Assembly (NCBI RefSeq): GCF_018835585.1
Contig: NZ_JAHGVE010000001.1
Location: forward strand, 186,001 to 250,000
Direction: 5' to 3'
Source: Pelorhabdus rhamnosifermentans
GTDB taxonomy: Bacteria; Bacillota; Negativicutes; UMGS1260
Length of the DNA: 64,000 nucleotides
Made by a program: the position numbers and the translations under genes
Notes under the pieces: generated by a model
The model's input: the letters and a program-made list of their open reading frames with translations, nothing else
The model's database searches: none
Told to the model about the DNA's origin: nothing
Part shown: piece by piece, positions 25,801-34,335 of the stretch
How positions within the stretch are numbered: the first letter of the stretch is position 1
How the letters are laid out: each line of letters opens with the position of its first letter

Positions 25801-26279
25801 CTTATACGGTCAGTGTTGTTTTGTTGGCCCTTGCTATTTATGGTTTGTGGAATGTTGGCAAGGATTGCCTGGAATGGCTGGCTCAGTCGCGACGGTCTGT
25901 ACTGTCCAGTATGAGTATCGTTCTTTATGTACGTGATGCTGAACAGGTGATTGAGGATTTGCTAAACTGTGTACTTCACGATATTGACAAAGAGGCACCC
26001 TTCATCGATTTATTACTTGTTGACGGTGGTTCACAGGATTTGACACTTGCTATTATGGAAAGAATAACGGCGGAAAGGGAGGAGGTTAGGCTGGTAGCTC
26101 TTGCCGAGGCTTATCGGTCTGTTCATGACGTATTACCTCTTTGCCGCGGGGCGTCTATTCATTTATTTGACGTGGCGAATCGTTTGACTCCCGGAGAATG
26201 TGCGGCTGCGATTCATTGTTTACTTATGATGCACCGTCACTATAGTTTTCGTAACGTCAGCAATAGTTCGATACATTGA
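25791..26279 (+). CDS. membrane-anchored glycosyltransferase-2-like protein, short
   Basis: A 162-residue protein with an N-terminal membrane segment (YTVSVVLLALAIYGLW) and a Rossmann-like stretch: SMSIVLYVRDAEQVIEDLL followed by IDLLLVDGGSQDLTLAIM. This resembles the first beta-alpha-beta units of family 2 glycosyltransferases, including the Asp of the VVDDGSxD motif. The rest of the domain is missing, so it may be a diverged or truncated relative. The TTG start is unusual because it overlaps a terminator hairpin, so expression may be attenuated. It ends 40 bp inside the convergent gene at 26240. Confidence 0.5.
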   Translation: MFFSYTVSVVLLALAIYGLWNVGKDCLEWLAQSRRSVLSSMSIVLYVRDAEQVIEDLLNCVLHDIDKEAPFIDLLLVDGGSQDLTLAIMERITAEREEVRLVALAEAYRSVHDVLPLCRGASIHLFDVANRLTPGECAAAIHCLLMMHRHYSFRNVSNSSIH

Positions 26280-26758
26280 TGGATTGCGAGGAACATGTCG
26301 CTATTTTCGTCTGGAGAGGAGACAGCCAGCGTGGCTTCGCGCATGTTTTGCAGGATGGTTTTTGGAGTCCACAACGAATAAAGATGATGACCCCCTGTGA
26401 GGAGAATTTCTGTCCGGTAAGGGGATTTAGCCAGGGGACGGATTTTTTCAATGGCGTATTTATTTACATAGCCCAGGGTGAAGTCGCCAGCTATTCGTGC
26501 TGTCCGTACCTTCGCAGTGATGAGCAGCAGTCTGTTGGAAAAAGGGAGTGGCTGCTGCTGTTTATGCCCCGTTCTTTTGCTTGATTGGTTGCGCAGTGCA
26601 ATTAAATCAAAGGTATAAAAGGATGCCATGTTCTGTAAAAAGGCGTGAACTTTTTTCGGAGATTTTTTAGTTATTCCGGTTTTGAAAAATAGTTCTGTTT
26701 GTTCTCCTGTTTCGGTATAACGGGGAAAAATAGCACTTAATTCATCAAAATTTTTCAT
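26240..26758 (-). CDS. unrecognised protein, possibly ComK-like
   Basis: A 172-residue soluble protein preceded by AAGGAGGAAG, so it is very likely expressed. I do not firmly recognise it. The central and C-terminal layout (LLLITAKVRTAR, GYVNKYAIEKI, TEILLTGGHHLYSLWTPKTI, then ILQNMREA) can be lined up by eye with the competence regulator ComK (FPTLSS...WISHVHV...TEVTFSNGKTMELPISY...NQVYRTA). The match is weak and from memory. It is convergent with the glycosyltransferase-like gene, overlapping 40 bp, and divergent from the ABC-F gene. Confidence 0.5.
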   Translation of the reverse strand: MKNFDELSAIFPRYTETGEQTELFFKTGITKKSPKKVHAFLQNMASFYTFDLIALRNQSSKRTGHKQQQPLPFSNRLLLITAKVRTARIAGDFTLGYVNKYAIEKIRPLAKSPYRTEILLTGGHHLYSLWTPKTILQNMREATLAVSSPDENSDMFLAIHQCIELLLTLRKL

Positions 26759-26825
26759 AACTATAACTTCCTCCTTAATTGATATAATTGAATATTCTTT
26801 TATTTTACCATGAAATGCAGTTACT

Positions 26826-26852
26826 TAGACAAGGACTTTTTTATGCTATAAT
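26826..26852 (+). promoter_or_regulatory. sigma-A promoter of the ABC-F gene
   Basis: TAGACA (26826-26831), 15 bases, TATAAT (26847-26852). The start codon is about 40 bp further on. Confidence 0.6.
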
Positions 26853-26893
26853 ACGGTTAATAAGCAAGATTGAATGGATAGATGAGGTGCAAT

Positions 26894-28867
26894 ATGGGTG
26901 TTATTCAGATAAAAGATCTGGCAAAATATTTTGGTATTGTACGTGTGTTTGAACATGTTTCGGCCGAAATTCGCTCGGGTGATCGCATCGGGCTTATTGG
27001 GGCCAATGGTACAGGAAAAACGACATTTTTATGCTGCTTACTGGGGCTGGAACATTTTGATGAGGGGGAGATGAGTCGTCCACAAGGGGAAACCTTCGGG
27101 TATGTAGAGCAACAAGCAGCTATGGGTACGGGAACGCTTTACGAGGAACTTTTAACTGCTTTTGATGATTTGCTTCAAAAGAAAGCGAAGATGAGCTGCT
27201 TGGAAGCGGCTATTGCTCAGGCGAAGGGGGCGGAACTTGAGGAGCTTATGAAAAGCTATGGTACTCTAGCTCAGGCTTTTGAAGCAGGCGGCGGTTATGA
27301 ATATGAACAGCAAATCCAGCGTGTCATTACAGGACTTGGCTTTTCATCAGAAGAGGTAAATCGTTCTGTAGCTGCCTTTTCAGGTGGGCAGAAGACGCGT
27401 ATTGCTCTGGCTAAGGCGCTTGTTCGCCAGCCGGACTATCTCTTTTTAGATGAGCCCACGAATCATTTGGATTTGGCTATGGTGGAGTGGCTGGAAAATT
27501 ATTTGGCCTCTTATCGCGGCGGGCTGCTCATTATTTCTCATGATCGTTATTTTTTAGATCAAGTGACAGAAAAGACTTGGGAGCTTGAAAGCGGTACTTT
27601 GTATGAATATCAGGGCAATTACAGCACTTATTTAGAAAAAAAAGCCGCTCGTCGTTTGGCAGACGAACGGGCTTTTGCGAAGCAGCAGGCTTTTATTACG
27701 AAGACTGAGGATTATATTCGGCGTTATCAGGCCGGAATTAAATCTAAGCAGGCCCGAGGCCGTGCCAAGCAGCTCAGCCGTTTGGAACGCATCGAACTTG
27801 CAGGCGAGGATTTGCAGTTCGATTATTTTCACTTTAATCCGCTGGGTGATTCGGCGCAGCGGGTGCTGGAGCTTTCTGATGTGGCAGCGGGTTATGGCAG
27901 TCATGTGCTGTTTAAGGATTTGTCACTGCTCATTCGCAAGGGCGAGGGTGTGGCTCTCATTGGCCCGAACGGCGCAGGCAAGACGACGTTGCTCAAGCTG
28001 ATTACAGGAGAACTTGATGCTAAGCAGGGTCATGTCAAACTGGGAAGCCGGGTGAAAGTAGGCTATTTTGCCCAGCAGCATGAAAATCTTCATCCGGAGT
28101 GGAAGGTCATTGACGAGCTCATGCAAGAGTATGGGTTTAGTGAGGAACAGGCCCGCCATTATTTGGGTGCCTTTCTGTTTTCTGGTGATGATGTGTTTAA
28201 ACAGGTCGGTACCTTGAGCGGCGGCGAGCAGGCGCGGTTGGCGCTGCTGAAGCTTATGTTGACAGGTGCGAACTTCCTAATTCTTGATGAGCCGACAAAT
28301 CACCTGGATATTCCGGCGAAAGAGGCTGTGGAAGCGGCACTTAACGCCTTTCCGGGTACCTTTTTAACGGTGTCTCATGACCGTTATTTTTTAGATAAAG
28401 TGGCTGATCGTGTTGTTGAGCTTGCCGATGGGAAAGTGATGGATTATCCCGGCAATTACAGTGATTATCGTCAGAAACAGCTGAAAATTGCACAACAGGT
28501 TCAGCTAGACAGCCAGCAGGACAAGCTAGACGCTGAGATTAAGCGAAGTGGCGCTGCGACTGGAAAAGGCACTGTTCAGGCTGTTAGGCCGAAGGGGGCG
28601 GCAGTTCTGCCGTCAGACAAAGATCAGTCGACAGACTTCGGTAAGTCTTCAGCGTCGAATAAACGACGGGGCAGTGCTCCGTCGCTGGATAAGCTGGAAC
28701 TGACCATTCGTGAGCTGGAAGCCATGATTAAGTTTAAAGAGCAAGAAATTAACCGGCCGGAAAATCAATGTGATGCTGCGCGCTGTGCTTTATTGTACGA
28801 AGAACAGCAAGCATTGCAAGCTGAACTTGATGAAGTCTATGAGACTTGGCTCGCATGCCAGGAGTGA
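26894..28867 (+). CDS. ABC-F family ATPase
   Basis: A 657-residue cytoplasmic protein with two ATP-binding cassettes and no membrane segments. Cassette one: Walker A GANGTGKTT, signature FSGGQKTR, Walker B LFLDEPTNHLD. Cassette two: GPNGAGKTT, LSGGEQAR, LILDEPTNHLD. Between them is the basic ABC-F linker (KQARGRAKQLSRLERI). A C-terminal coiled coil (LDKLELTIRELEAMIKF...) after a variable segment resembles Uup/YdiF-type proteins. ABC-F proteins act on the ribosome (EttA-like gating or antibiotic protection) or on branched DNA (Uup). Which one applies here is unknown. ATG 26894 follows GATGAGGTG. Confidence 0.88.
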   Translation: MGVIQIKDLAKYFGIVRVFEHVSAEIRSGDRIGLIGANGTGKTTFLCCLLGLEHFDEGEMSRPQGETFGYVEQQAAMGTGTLYEELLTAFDDLLQKKAKMSCLEAAIAQAKGAELEELMKSYGTLAQAFEAGGGYEYEQQIQRVITGLGFSSEEVNRSVAAFSGGQKTRIALAKALVRQPDYLFLDEPTNHLDLAMVEWLENYLASYRGGLLIISHDRYFLDQVTEKTWELESGTLYEYQGNYSTYLEKKAARRLADERAFAKQQAFITKTEDYIRRYQAGIKSKQARGRAKQLSRLERIELAGEDLQFDYFHFNPLGDSAQRVLELSDVAAGYGSHVLFKDLSLLIRKGEGVALIGPNGAGKTTLLKLITGELDAKQGHVKLGSRVKVGYFAQQHENLHPEWKVIDELMQEYGFSEEQARHYLGAFLFSGDDVFKQVGTLSGGEQARLALLKLMLTGANFLILDEPTNHLDIPAKEAVEAALNAFPGTFLTVSHDRYFLDKVADRVVELADGKVMDYPGNYSDYRQKQLKIAQQVQLDSQQDKLDAEIKRSGAATGKGTVQAVRPKGAAVLPSDKDQSTDFGKSSASNKRRGSAPSLDKLELTIRELEAMIKFKEQEINRPENQCDAARCALLYEEQQALQAELDEVYETWLACQE

Positions 28868-28885
28868 GCTTGTAGTAAGATAAAA

Positions 28886-28927
28886 GGCAGTACTGAAACG
28901 GATGTTTTCAGTACTGCCGCTTTTTTT
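28886..28927 (+). terminator. terminator of the ABC-F gene
   Basis: GGCAGTACTGAAA (28886-28898) pairs with TTTCAGTACTGCC (28906-28918), followed by GC and seven T. Confidence 0.85.
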
Positions 28928-29011
28928 CAGCGATTTGTACAGCCAGTCCGTGTGAGTTAGTTTTTGCTTAGCATGAAGATTACCGCTATGCTGGGGATAA
29001 GCGCTAATTTA

Positions 29012-29027
29012 GAAGTAACGTTACTTC
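29012..29027. promoter_or_regulatory. 16-bp perfect palindrome before the sigma-factor gene
   Basis: GAAGTAACGTTACTTC is fully self-complementary and ends 16 bp before the start codon. It could be an operator or, as RNA, a hairpin near the ribosome site AGGTGAA. Confidence 0.55.
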
Positions 29028-29043
29028 ACTGTCAGGTGAAGTC

Positions 29044-29649
29044 ATGATGGCCCTAAAGCAGTGGCAAGACAGGAAACAGCTAAACTGGGCGGAGTTAGTA
29101 AAGCTTGCTCAAGCAGGGGATGAAGAGGTTTTTACTCAGTTATGCCAAAGGTTTGAACCGGTCGTTCAGAGGTACGCCCATCGCGCGCACCTTCGTTCGC
29201 TTGGCGAAGATGCCTTATCTGTAGGGCGTCTTGCTGTCGTTGAAGCCATTCGAACTTATGATGAGAAGGCAGGTGTTCCATTTGGAGCCTATCTGGAGCG
29301 GCATATTCAGTTTGCCCTGTGGAATTTGTTTAAAAAGGAACGCAAAATTTGGCAACGTACCCTTTCTTATGACGTTTCGCGAGGAGAAGACGAGAGAGGT
29401 GAGTGGCGAGATTGTTTGGCCGATGATTTTAATTTGGAAGAGAGAGTCATGAAAGAAGAATTTCAGGTTGCGTTAAGTGAGCAATTTCAGGCTTTGCCTG
29501 AGCATCAACAGGCGGTGTTGCGTGAGATTCTCACGGATCATAGATTGACAGAAATTGCAGAAAAACTGCATATTTCGCCGCAAGCTGCCTATCAAATAAA
29601 AATTCGTGCTCGAACCCGTTTAAAAAAGGCTTTGTCTGGAATGGAGTAA
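29044..29649 (+). CDS. sigma-70 family RNA polymerase sigma factor
   Basis: A 201-residue sigma factor with region 2 (VVQRYAHRAHLRSLGEDALSVG, FGAYLERHIQFALWNLFKKE) and region 4 (LPEHQQAVLREILTDHRLTEIAEKLHISPQAAYQIKIRARTRLKKAL). Region 3 is short, as in small alternative or ECF-like sigmas. No anti-sigma gene is beside it. Three tiny genes follow in the same operon (DUF1659, DUF2922, YvrJ). B. subtilis yvrJ also neighbours a sigma pair (SigO-RsoA), which hints at a conserved sigma-YvrJ module. ATG 29044 or 29047 are equally possible. The palindrome at 29012 suggests control. Confidence 0.85.
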   Translation: MMALKQWQDRKQLNWAELVKLAQAGDEEVFTQLCQRFEPVVQRYAHRAHLRSLGEDALSVGRLAVVEAIRTYDEKAGVPFGAYLERHIQFALWNLFKKERKIWQRTLSYDVSRGEDERGEWRDCLADDFNLEERVMKEEFQVALSEQFQALPEHQQAVLREILTDHRLTEIAEKLHISPQAAYQIKIRARTRLKKALSGME

Positions 29650-29671
29650 GACATAAGGAGGTGAGGTCAAG

Positions 29672-29896
29672 ATGGCTGTCAGTAAAGTTCCTTCCGTAAG
29701 CAAACTGATTTTGAAAGTGCAAGTGGGAGTCAATGCTTCAGGCAAGGCCGCTTATAAACAGCGGGTGTTTGCCGGCCTGAAAGCGGCGGCAGTGGATGAC
29801 GACGTTTTTACTGTTGCCCAGGAAATGGGAAGTTTGCAAAAGTACACAACGTTTGAAGTGCTGCGCCTGAATGAAGATGTTTTAGCCAAAGCCTAA
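29672..29896 (+). CDS. DUF1659-family small protein
   Basis: A 74-residue protein with perfect ribosome site AAGGAGGTGAGG. It has the DUF1659 look: LKVQVGVNASGKAAYKQRVFAGLKAAAVDDDVF and a VLRLNEDVLAKA ending. No known function. It lies 22 bp after the sigma gene and before the DUF2922 gene; these two families usually occur together. Confidence 0.8.
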   Translation: MAVSKVPSVSKLILKVQVGVNASGKAAYKQRVFAGLKAAAVDDDVFTVAQEMGSLQKYTTFEVLRLNEDVLAKA

Positions 29897-29949
29897 AACA
29901 CGGTGAGATGTAGTAAGGGAAAAATCCAGTAAGAAAGGAGGTCTTTTTC

Positions 29950-30162
29950 ATGGCAAAGACGCTGCAAATGATATTTCGGGATGAAGCAGGTAAGCGTGTC
30001 ACCCTAAACTTGGCTGAACCTCGTGACAACTTGACGATGGCGGAAGTCAAGACGGTTATGCAGGACATTGTGGCCAAAAATATCTTTTCATCGAAAAGTG
30101 GCAGCCTCGTTCAGAGTGTTGACGCGAAAATTATGGATCATGAAGCCACGTCCTTAAGCTAA
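29950..30162 (+). CDS. DUF2922-family small protein
   Basis: A 70-residue protein preceded by AAAGGAGG. The pattern KTLQMIFRDEAGKRVTLNL...LTMAEVKTVMQDIVAKNIF...SVDAKIMDHEATSL is typical of DUF2922. No membrane segment and no known function. It shares size and context with the DUF1659 gene, and its stop codon overlaps the start of the YvrJ gene (TAATG). Confidence 0.8.
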   Translation: MAKTLQMIFRDEAGKRVTLNLAEPRDNLTMAEVKTVMQDIVAKNIFSSKSGSLVQSVDAKIMDHEATSLS

Positions 30163-30308
30163 TGTCTGTGGAACAGTTACTTGCTTATGCCGCCAACTAT
30201 GGGTTTGCCATGGTGATAGCCATTTATCTACTCGTGCGGATTGAGGGTAAACTGGAAGCTCTCACTGCCAGTATCAACAGGCTGACTCAGGTATTATCAG
30301 CGAAATAG
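30162..30308 (+). CDS. YvrJ-family small membrane protein
   Basis: A 48-residue protein: MSVEQLLAYAANYGFAMVIA, then IYLLVRIEGKLEALTASINR. It has one transmembrane helix followed by an amphipathic helix, as in YvrJ of Bacillus and in bacteriocin/holin-like small proteins. ATG 30162 overlaps the DUF2922 stop by one base, indicating coupled translation. It is the last gene of the sigma operon and is closed by a terminator. Function unknown. Confidence 0.8.
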   Translation: MSVEQLLAYAANYGFAMVIAIYLLVRIEGKLEALTASINRLTQVLSAK

Positions 30309-30310
30309 CA

Positions 30311-30352
30311 AAAAAAACAACGCTTTCTCGTGAGAGGAAGCGTTGTTTTTTT
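30311..30352. terminator. terminator, probably bidirectional
   Basis: AACAACGCTTTCTC pairs with GAGGAAGCGTTGTT, with A-run before and T-run after. It closes the sigma operon and the convergent small gene at 30352. Confidence 0.8.
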
Positions 30353-30510
30353 CATTTAAAGAAAATAAAGATGGTAGATATGAGATAAGCTGTGCTGCAA
30401 AGGAGAACGGCAGATAAGAGATAATTTTCGGGGTGTAATTTTTTTGTGATTTCACGTTTTTTAAAATAATGATAGGTGTACATGTTTTCTTGCGTAGACA
30501 GGTCTCGCAT
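30352..30510 (-). CDS. small single-pass membrane protein
   Basis: A 52-residue protein. ATG 30510 follows TTAGGAGA at good spacing, so it is preferred over the 66-residue version from 30552. The first 32 residues are polar (YTYHYFKKREITKKLHPENY) and the last 20 form a membrane helix ending at the C-terminus (LLSAVLLCSTAYLISTIFIF), a tail-anchored layout. No family recognised. It ends at the terminator shared with the sigma operon. Confidence 0.5.
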   Translation of the reverse strand: MRDLSTQENMYTYHYFKKREITKKLHPENYLLSAVLLCSTAYLISTIFIFFK

Positions 30511-30576
30511 AGTTTTTTTATCTCCTAACAAGCGATTACATACAGAATACAAAATGTAAATTACTACAAATTATAT

Positions 30577-30630
30577 AAAAATCCTGCTAAAATAAGTCGA
30601 ATTTCCGAAAATATTTTTTTAGCAGGATTT
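30577..30630. repeat. long inverted repeat before recD2
   Basis: AAATCCTGCTAAAA and TTTTAGCAGGATTT pair around a loop of about 25 bases, with A-rich and T-rich flanks. It could end transcription from either side or be a leader structure for recD2. Confidence 0.55.
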
Positions 30631-30708
30631 CTCCAGAGTATTTGCGAAATATAGGGATAAGCGAACGTATGTTGGGTGACTTAGGTTTGCGGGTAAGGCG
30701 GGATGCAT

Positions 30709-32865
30709 ATGGAACAATTGAAAGGCGTTGTTGCTGCGATTACCTTTCAAAGTCCAGACGGTGATTTTACCGTTTTTAAAGTAAACAGTGAAGAAAAATC
30801 CGGTACGGTAAATGTTGCAGGACGGGTTGCCGCGCCGTTGCTTGGCGAGCAAGTTGTGCTCATCGGCCGCTGGGTGGAACATATAAAATTTGGCCGGCAG
30901 TTTCAGGCTCAGTCTTGTCAGCGCATTCTGCCGACAACATTGGCAGGAATTGAACGTTTTTTAGGTTCCGGTGCTGTACGGGGTATTGGCCCAGCTATGG
31001 CGGCACGTCTTGTCAGTCATTTTGGTGAGAGTGTTTTAGATGTCCTTGCGGCAGATACGCAGCGCCTTGTTGAGGTAGAGGGAATTGGCGCCAAAAAGGC
31101 GGCCATGATTCGTGAATCTTATGCCCTGCAGTCGGAGCAGCGTGAAGTCATGCTGTTTTTGGAAATGCACGGCGTTTCCGGGTCTTATGCGGCGAAAATT
31201 TGTGCTGCTTATGGGAGTGAGGCTTTATCCGTTCTCGAGAGTGATCCTTATCGCTTGGCCAAAGACGTGGCAGGTATTGGTTTTCGAACGGCTGATCAGA
31301 TTGCCGTGTCGTTGGGGTTTGATAGAAATCATCCCAGCCGTTTGGAGGCAGGCGTGGATTTTGCCTTGTACCAAACGGCTCAGGCCGGTCATTCCTGTGT
31401 GCCTGAAGAGCTTCTTGTCAAAGAGACAGCCAAGCTTCTTGGTGCGGATACCTTTGAAGTGGCTTTTTTAATCAGCAATTTAATGAAGAATGGATCGCTG
31501 TGCGTGGAAGACTGGCGCGGTACCCATCTTATTTATCTATATTCCTTATATACAGCCGAGCGCACCGTGGCCAGTCGGTTGCTTGAATTACAGAGTCAGG
31601 CCAAGCCCATCGACTGTGCCGATATTCATGAAGCTGTGGCGCAGTGGGAGAAGCAGGCTGAACTTGCTTTGGCTACGGCGCAGCGCGCGGCCCTTGTGGG
31701 TGTTTTGGAACACGGTATCCTAGTGTTGACAGGCGGGCCAGGTACAGGCAAAACAACAACGGTCCGTGGCATCCTTGAGCTGCTGAGTGCGCAGGGGTTT
31801 AAAATTCTGTTAGGCGCCCCGACGGGGCGTGCCGCAAAAAGACTGAGTGAAGCAACCGGACGGGAAGCCATGACGGTGCATCGTTTGCTGGAATCAACCG
31901 GCGGTTCGAAGGGGGCACCGTACTTTGCCCGAAATGAAGACAATCCCCTTGATGCCGATGCCGTCATTCTTGATGAAGTGTCGATGATGGACATCCAGCT
32001 GATGAGTCATTTCGTACAGGCTCTCCCGACAGGGTGTCGTCTTGTACTTGTCGGTGATGTTGATCAGCTGCCTGCCGTCGGTCCGGGCAGTGTCTTACAA
32101 GATATGATTCGCTCTGAAGCTGTGCCTGTTGTGCGCTTAACAGAAGTTTTTCGCCAGGCGGGAGAAAGCCAGATTGTTGTCAATGCCCATCGCATTAATC
32201 AGGGACTCATTCCTCAGTGTAACAGCGCTGATTTTCAGTTCATTGAGCAAAGGAATGAGGCTGAGATTGTTCGGGAGATTGTCGCACTTTGCGCTAGTGA
32301 ATTGCCCCAGGACGGCTATGACTGGGCCAGAGAAGTGCAAGTTTTGTCTCCCATGCATCGGCTGGAGTGTGGGGTGGAAAATCTCAATAAACAGCTGCAA
32401 GCTGTGTTGAATCCCATGACACCTGATAAGGCCCAGATTGTGTCGGACGGTCAGCTGCTGCGCAGCGGTGATAAAGTTATGCAAATTCGCAATAATTATG
32501 AGAAGAGCGTTTTTAACGGGGATATTGGCTATATTGAACATCTTGACAGCGAAAAGGCGATTGTCACTTATCCCGAGGGAACGGTTGTTTATGATAAAAG
32601 TGAGTTAGATGAACTCCATTTGGCGTATGCCATGAGCGTGCACAAAAGCCAGGGCAGTGAGTATGCCGTCGTTGTCATGCCGCTCACAGCGGGACATGTT
32701 CGTATGCTGCAGCGAAATCTTCTTTATACGGCTGTGACGCGGGCGAAAGAAAAGGTTATTTTGCTTGGTACGAAGGCTGCGCTGAATACAGCTGTCGCCA
32801 ATGACCGGACAAGGCGGCGTTATTCATTGCTTGCCGAGCGGCTTCACGGTGAACCGTATGAATAG
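30709..32865 (+). CDS. recD2: ATP-dependent 5'-3' DNA helicase RecD2
   Basis: A 718-residue helicase of the RecD-like/TraA group, which works without RecBC in Firmicutes. An N-terminal OB-like part (IAGRVAAP-type) precedes helix-hairpin-helix repeats (VEGIGAKKA, VAGIGFRTADQI). The helicase core has Walker A GGPGTGKTTT, Walker B VILDEVSMMD, motif III QLPAVGPGSVLQDM and C-terminal AYAMSVHKSQGSEY. It acts in DNA repair and replication-fork maintenance. ATG 30709 lies 8 bases after AAGGCGGG; ATG 30703 is too close. Its 3' end overlaps comF by 8 bp. Confidence 0.88.
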   Translation: MEQLKGVVAAITFQSPDGDFTVFKVNSEEKSGTVNVAGRVAAPLLGEQVVLIGRWVEHIKFGRQFQAQSCQRILPTTLAGIERFLGSGAVRGIGPAMAARLVSHFGESVLDVLAADTQRLVEVEGIGAKKAAMIRESYALQSEQREVMLFLEMHGVSGSYAAKICAAYGSEALSVLESDPYRLAKDVAGIGFRTADQIAVSLGFDRNHPSRLEAGVDFALYQTAQAGHSCVPEELLVKETAKLLGADTFEVAFLISNLMKNGSLCVEDWRGTHLIYLYSLYTAERTVASRLLELQSQAKPIDCADIHEAVAQWEKQAELALATAQRAALVGVLEHGILVLTGGPGTGKTTTVRGILELLSAQGFKILLGAPTGRAAKRLSEATGREAMTVHRLLESTGGSKGAPYFARNEDNPLDADAVILDEVSMMDIQLMSHFVQALPTGCRLVLVGDVDQLPAVGPGSVLQDMIRSEAVPVVRLTEVFRQAGESQIVVNAHRINQGLIPQCNSADFQFIEQRNEAEIVREIVALCASELPQDGYDWAREVQVLSPMHRLECGVENLNKQLQAVLNPMTPDKAQIVSDGQLLRSGDKVMQIRNNYEKSVFNGDIGYIEHLDSEKAIVTYPEGTVVYDKSELDELHLAYAMSVHKSQGSEYAVVVMPLTAGHVRMLQRNLLYTAVTRAKEKVILLGTKAALNTAVANDRTRRRYSLLAERLHGEPYE

Positions 32866-33529
32866 CTGGCTGGAAGCTTTAATGGATCTGTTATTTCCAC
32901 CCCGTTGTCCTGAATGTGGAAAAGAAATGCCGTTGCTTGGCGAGTGGTGTCCTGACTGCTTGAAACGCTATCAGCTGAATGTGACTTTAGACGCGGCGGA
33001 ACAGGGCCTTCGTTATCTTGATGAAGTCATCATTTTTGCCGATTACAGCCGTGCCGTGCGAAAGTTATTGCAAAATCTAAAATTTCGGCATGAAAAAGCA
33101 GCTGCTCAGTATTTACAGGCGCTGTTGCCACGTTCTCTGGCCAAAGCATTTGACAACCTTTCCATACGCTACTGTCCAACGCTTGTTGTGCCTGTACCTG
33201 TGCATCGCAAGCGGCTGCGTCAGCGTGGTTATAATCAGACAAGCCTGATTTTTAAGGCCTGGGCTGAGCGGCAGGGGTTGTTGTGGCGCGACGTTTTGCA
33301 GCGAATCAAGCCGACTTTGCCTCAGTATTCCTTAAATCCCGAAGAACGGCGCAGTAATATAAAAGACGCGTTTATTGTCACGCGTCCTGAGCTGATTATG
33401 AATCAGTCTATTTTGCTTGTAGATGATATTTTTACATCAGGCATTACCTTGGATGAAGCGGCTCATCAGCTTCGCAGGGCGGGTGCCAAGCAAATCAGCG
33501 GGGCTGTTTGCGCCAGTAGCGCCAGATAA
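32858..33529 (+). CDS. comF: ComF family amidophosphoribosyltransferase-like protein
   Basis: A 223-residue protein. An N-terminal zinc site (CPECGKEMPLLGEWCPDC) is followed by a phosphoribosyltransferase fold with PVPVHRKRLRQRGYNQ and the PRPP loop VDDIFTSGITL. ComF (ComFC) is needed for natural transformation, and its enzymatic role is not settled. The start ATG 32858 overlaps the recD2 stop. In Bacillus comFC directly precedes yvyF-flgM, and the same order is kept here apart from one inserted minus-strand gene. Confidence 0.85.
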   Translation: MNSWLEALMDLLFPPRCPECGKEMPLLGEWCPDCLKRYQLNVTLDAAEQGLRYLDEVIIFADYSRAVRKLLQNLKFRHEKAAAQYLQALLPRSLAKAFDNLSIRYCPTLVVPVPVHRKRLRQRGYNQTSLIFKAWAERQGLLWRDVLQRIKPTLPQYSLNPEERRSNIKDAFIVTRPELIMNQSILLVDDIFTSGITLDEAAHQLRRAGAKQISGAVCASSAR

Positions 33530-33551
33530 CAGGAACCCTTAAACCCCTTCT

Positions 33552-34154
33552 TTAGCCAAGTGATTCAATAAAGGCGCGGACAATTTCCGGGTCAAAAATT
33601 GTGCCTGAATGATTATTGAGTTCTCGAATAGCATCTTTTTTGGTTTTGGCCCAATTTTGTGTACAGGGATTAATGTAACGGTCATAGTCATTGGCTACGG
33701 CAATAATGCGTGCTCCCAATGGAATATTAACACCTTTCAGACGCTTGGGGTAGCCTTTGCCGTCAAAACGTTCATGATGGAACCGGATGTAGGGGACGAT
33801 TTCCTGACAGGAGGAAATATTTTCTAACATAAAAGCACCGGCGTTGCAATGGTTTTTAAAGACGCTCATCTCGCGTTTGGACAAATAAGGCATTTTGGCC
33901 AGAACTGTATTGGGTACGGTTAAATGGCCAATATCGTGCAGGATAGCGCCAACGCGAATCCGTTCAATTTCTTCACGAGGCAGCCGCATTTTCGCTGCAA
34001 TGCTTACGGCATAGTTCGCCACTTGCTTACTATGTAGATACAGATTGGAGTTTTTGCGTTCCAGGAGGTGTAAAAGTTGTACAAGGATGGCTTGAACTTC
34101 GACTCCGATTTTTTCGTAAAGTTCTGGTGTTTGCATGAGTGTTGGCATATACAC
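33552..34154 (-). CDS. HD-GYP domain cyclic-di-GMP phosphodiesterase-like protein
   Basis: A 200-residue, nearly stand-alone HD-GYP domain: HSKQVANYAVSIA, metal-binding HDIGHLTVP, HHERFDGKGYP and the FDPEIV ending. The His-Asp and GYP motifs are intact, so degradation of cyclic di-GMP is plausible. No sensor or membrane segment. It interrupts the comF-yvyF synteny on the opposite strand. Its position at the head of the motility region fits control of swimming versus attachment, but that is inferred. GTG 34154 follows AAAGG; ATG 34148 is possible. Confidence 0.85.
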   Translation of the reverse strand: MYMPTLMQTPELYEKIGVEVQAILVQLLHLLERKNSNLYLHSKQVANYAVSIAAKMRLPREEIERIRVGAILHDIGHLTVPNTVLAKMPYLSKREMSVFKNHCNAGAFMLENISSCQEIVPYIRFHHERFDGKGYPKRLKGVNIPLGARIIAVANDYDRYINPCTQNWAKTKKDAIRELNNHSGTIFDPEIVRAFIESLG

Positions 34155-34335
34155 GATAAACTGCCTTTCGTGATAGATTTATTATATTTTTAGCTAAAAT
34201 GTTGTCAAAATCCTGCCTTCTAAAAAAAAAAGTGTCTATTTTCAGGAAATTGAGTAGAATGACTTAGCAAAAAGGTGTAGATGAAACAAAAATTATAGTA
34301 TAATAAAATGGATTGAAGAAAATGGGGGGAGTCTT

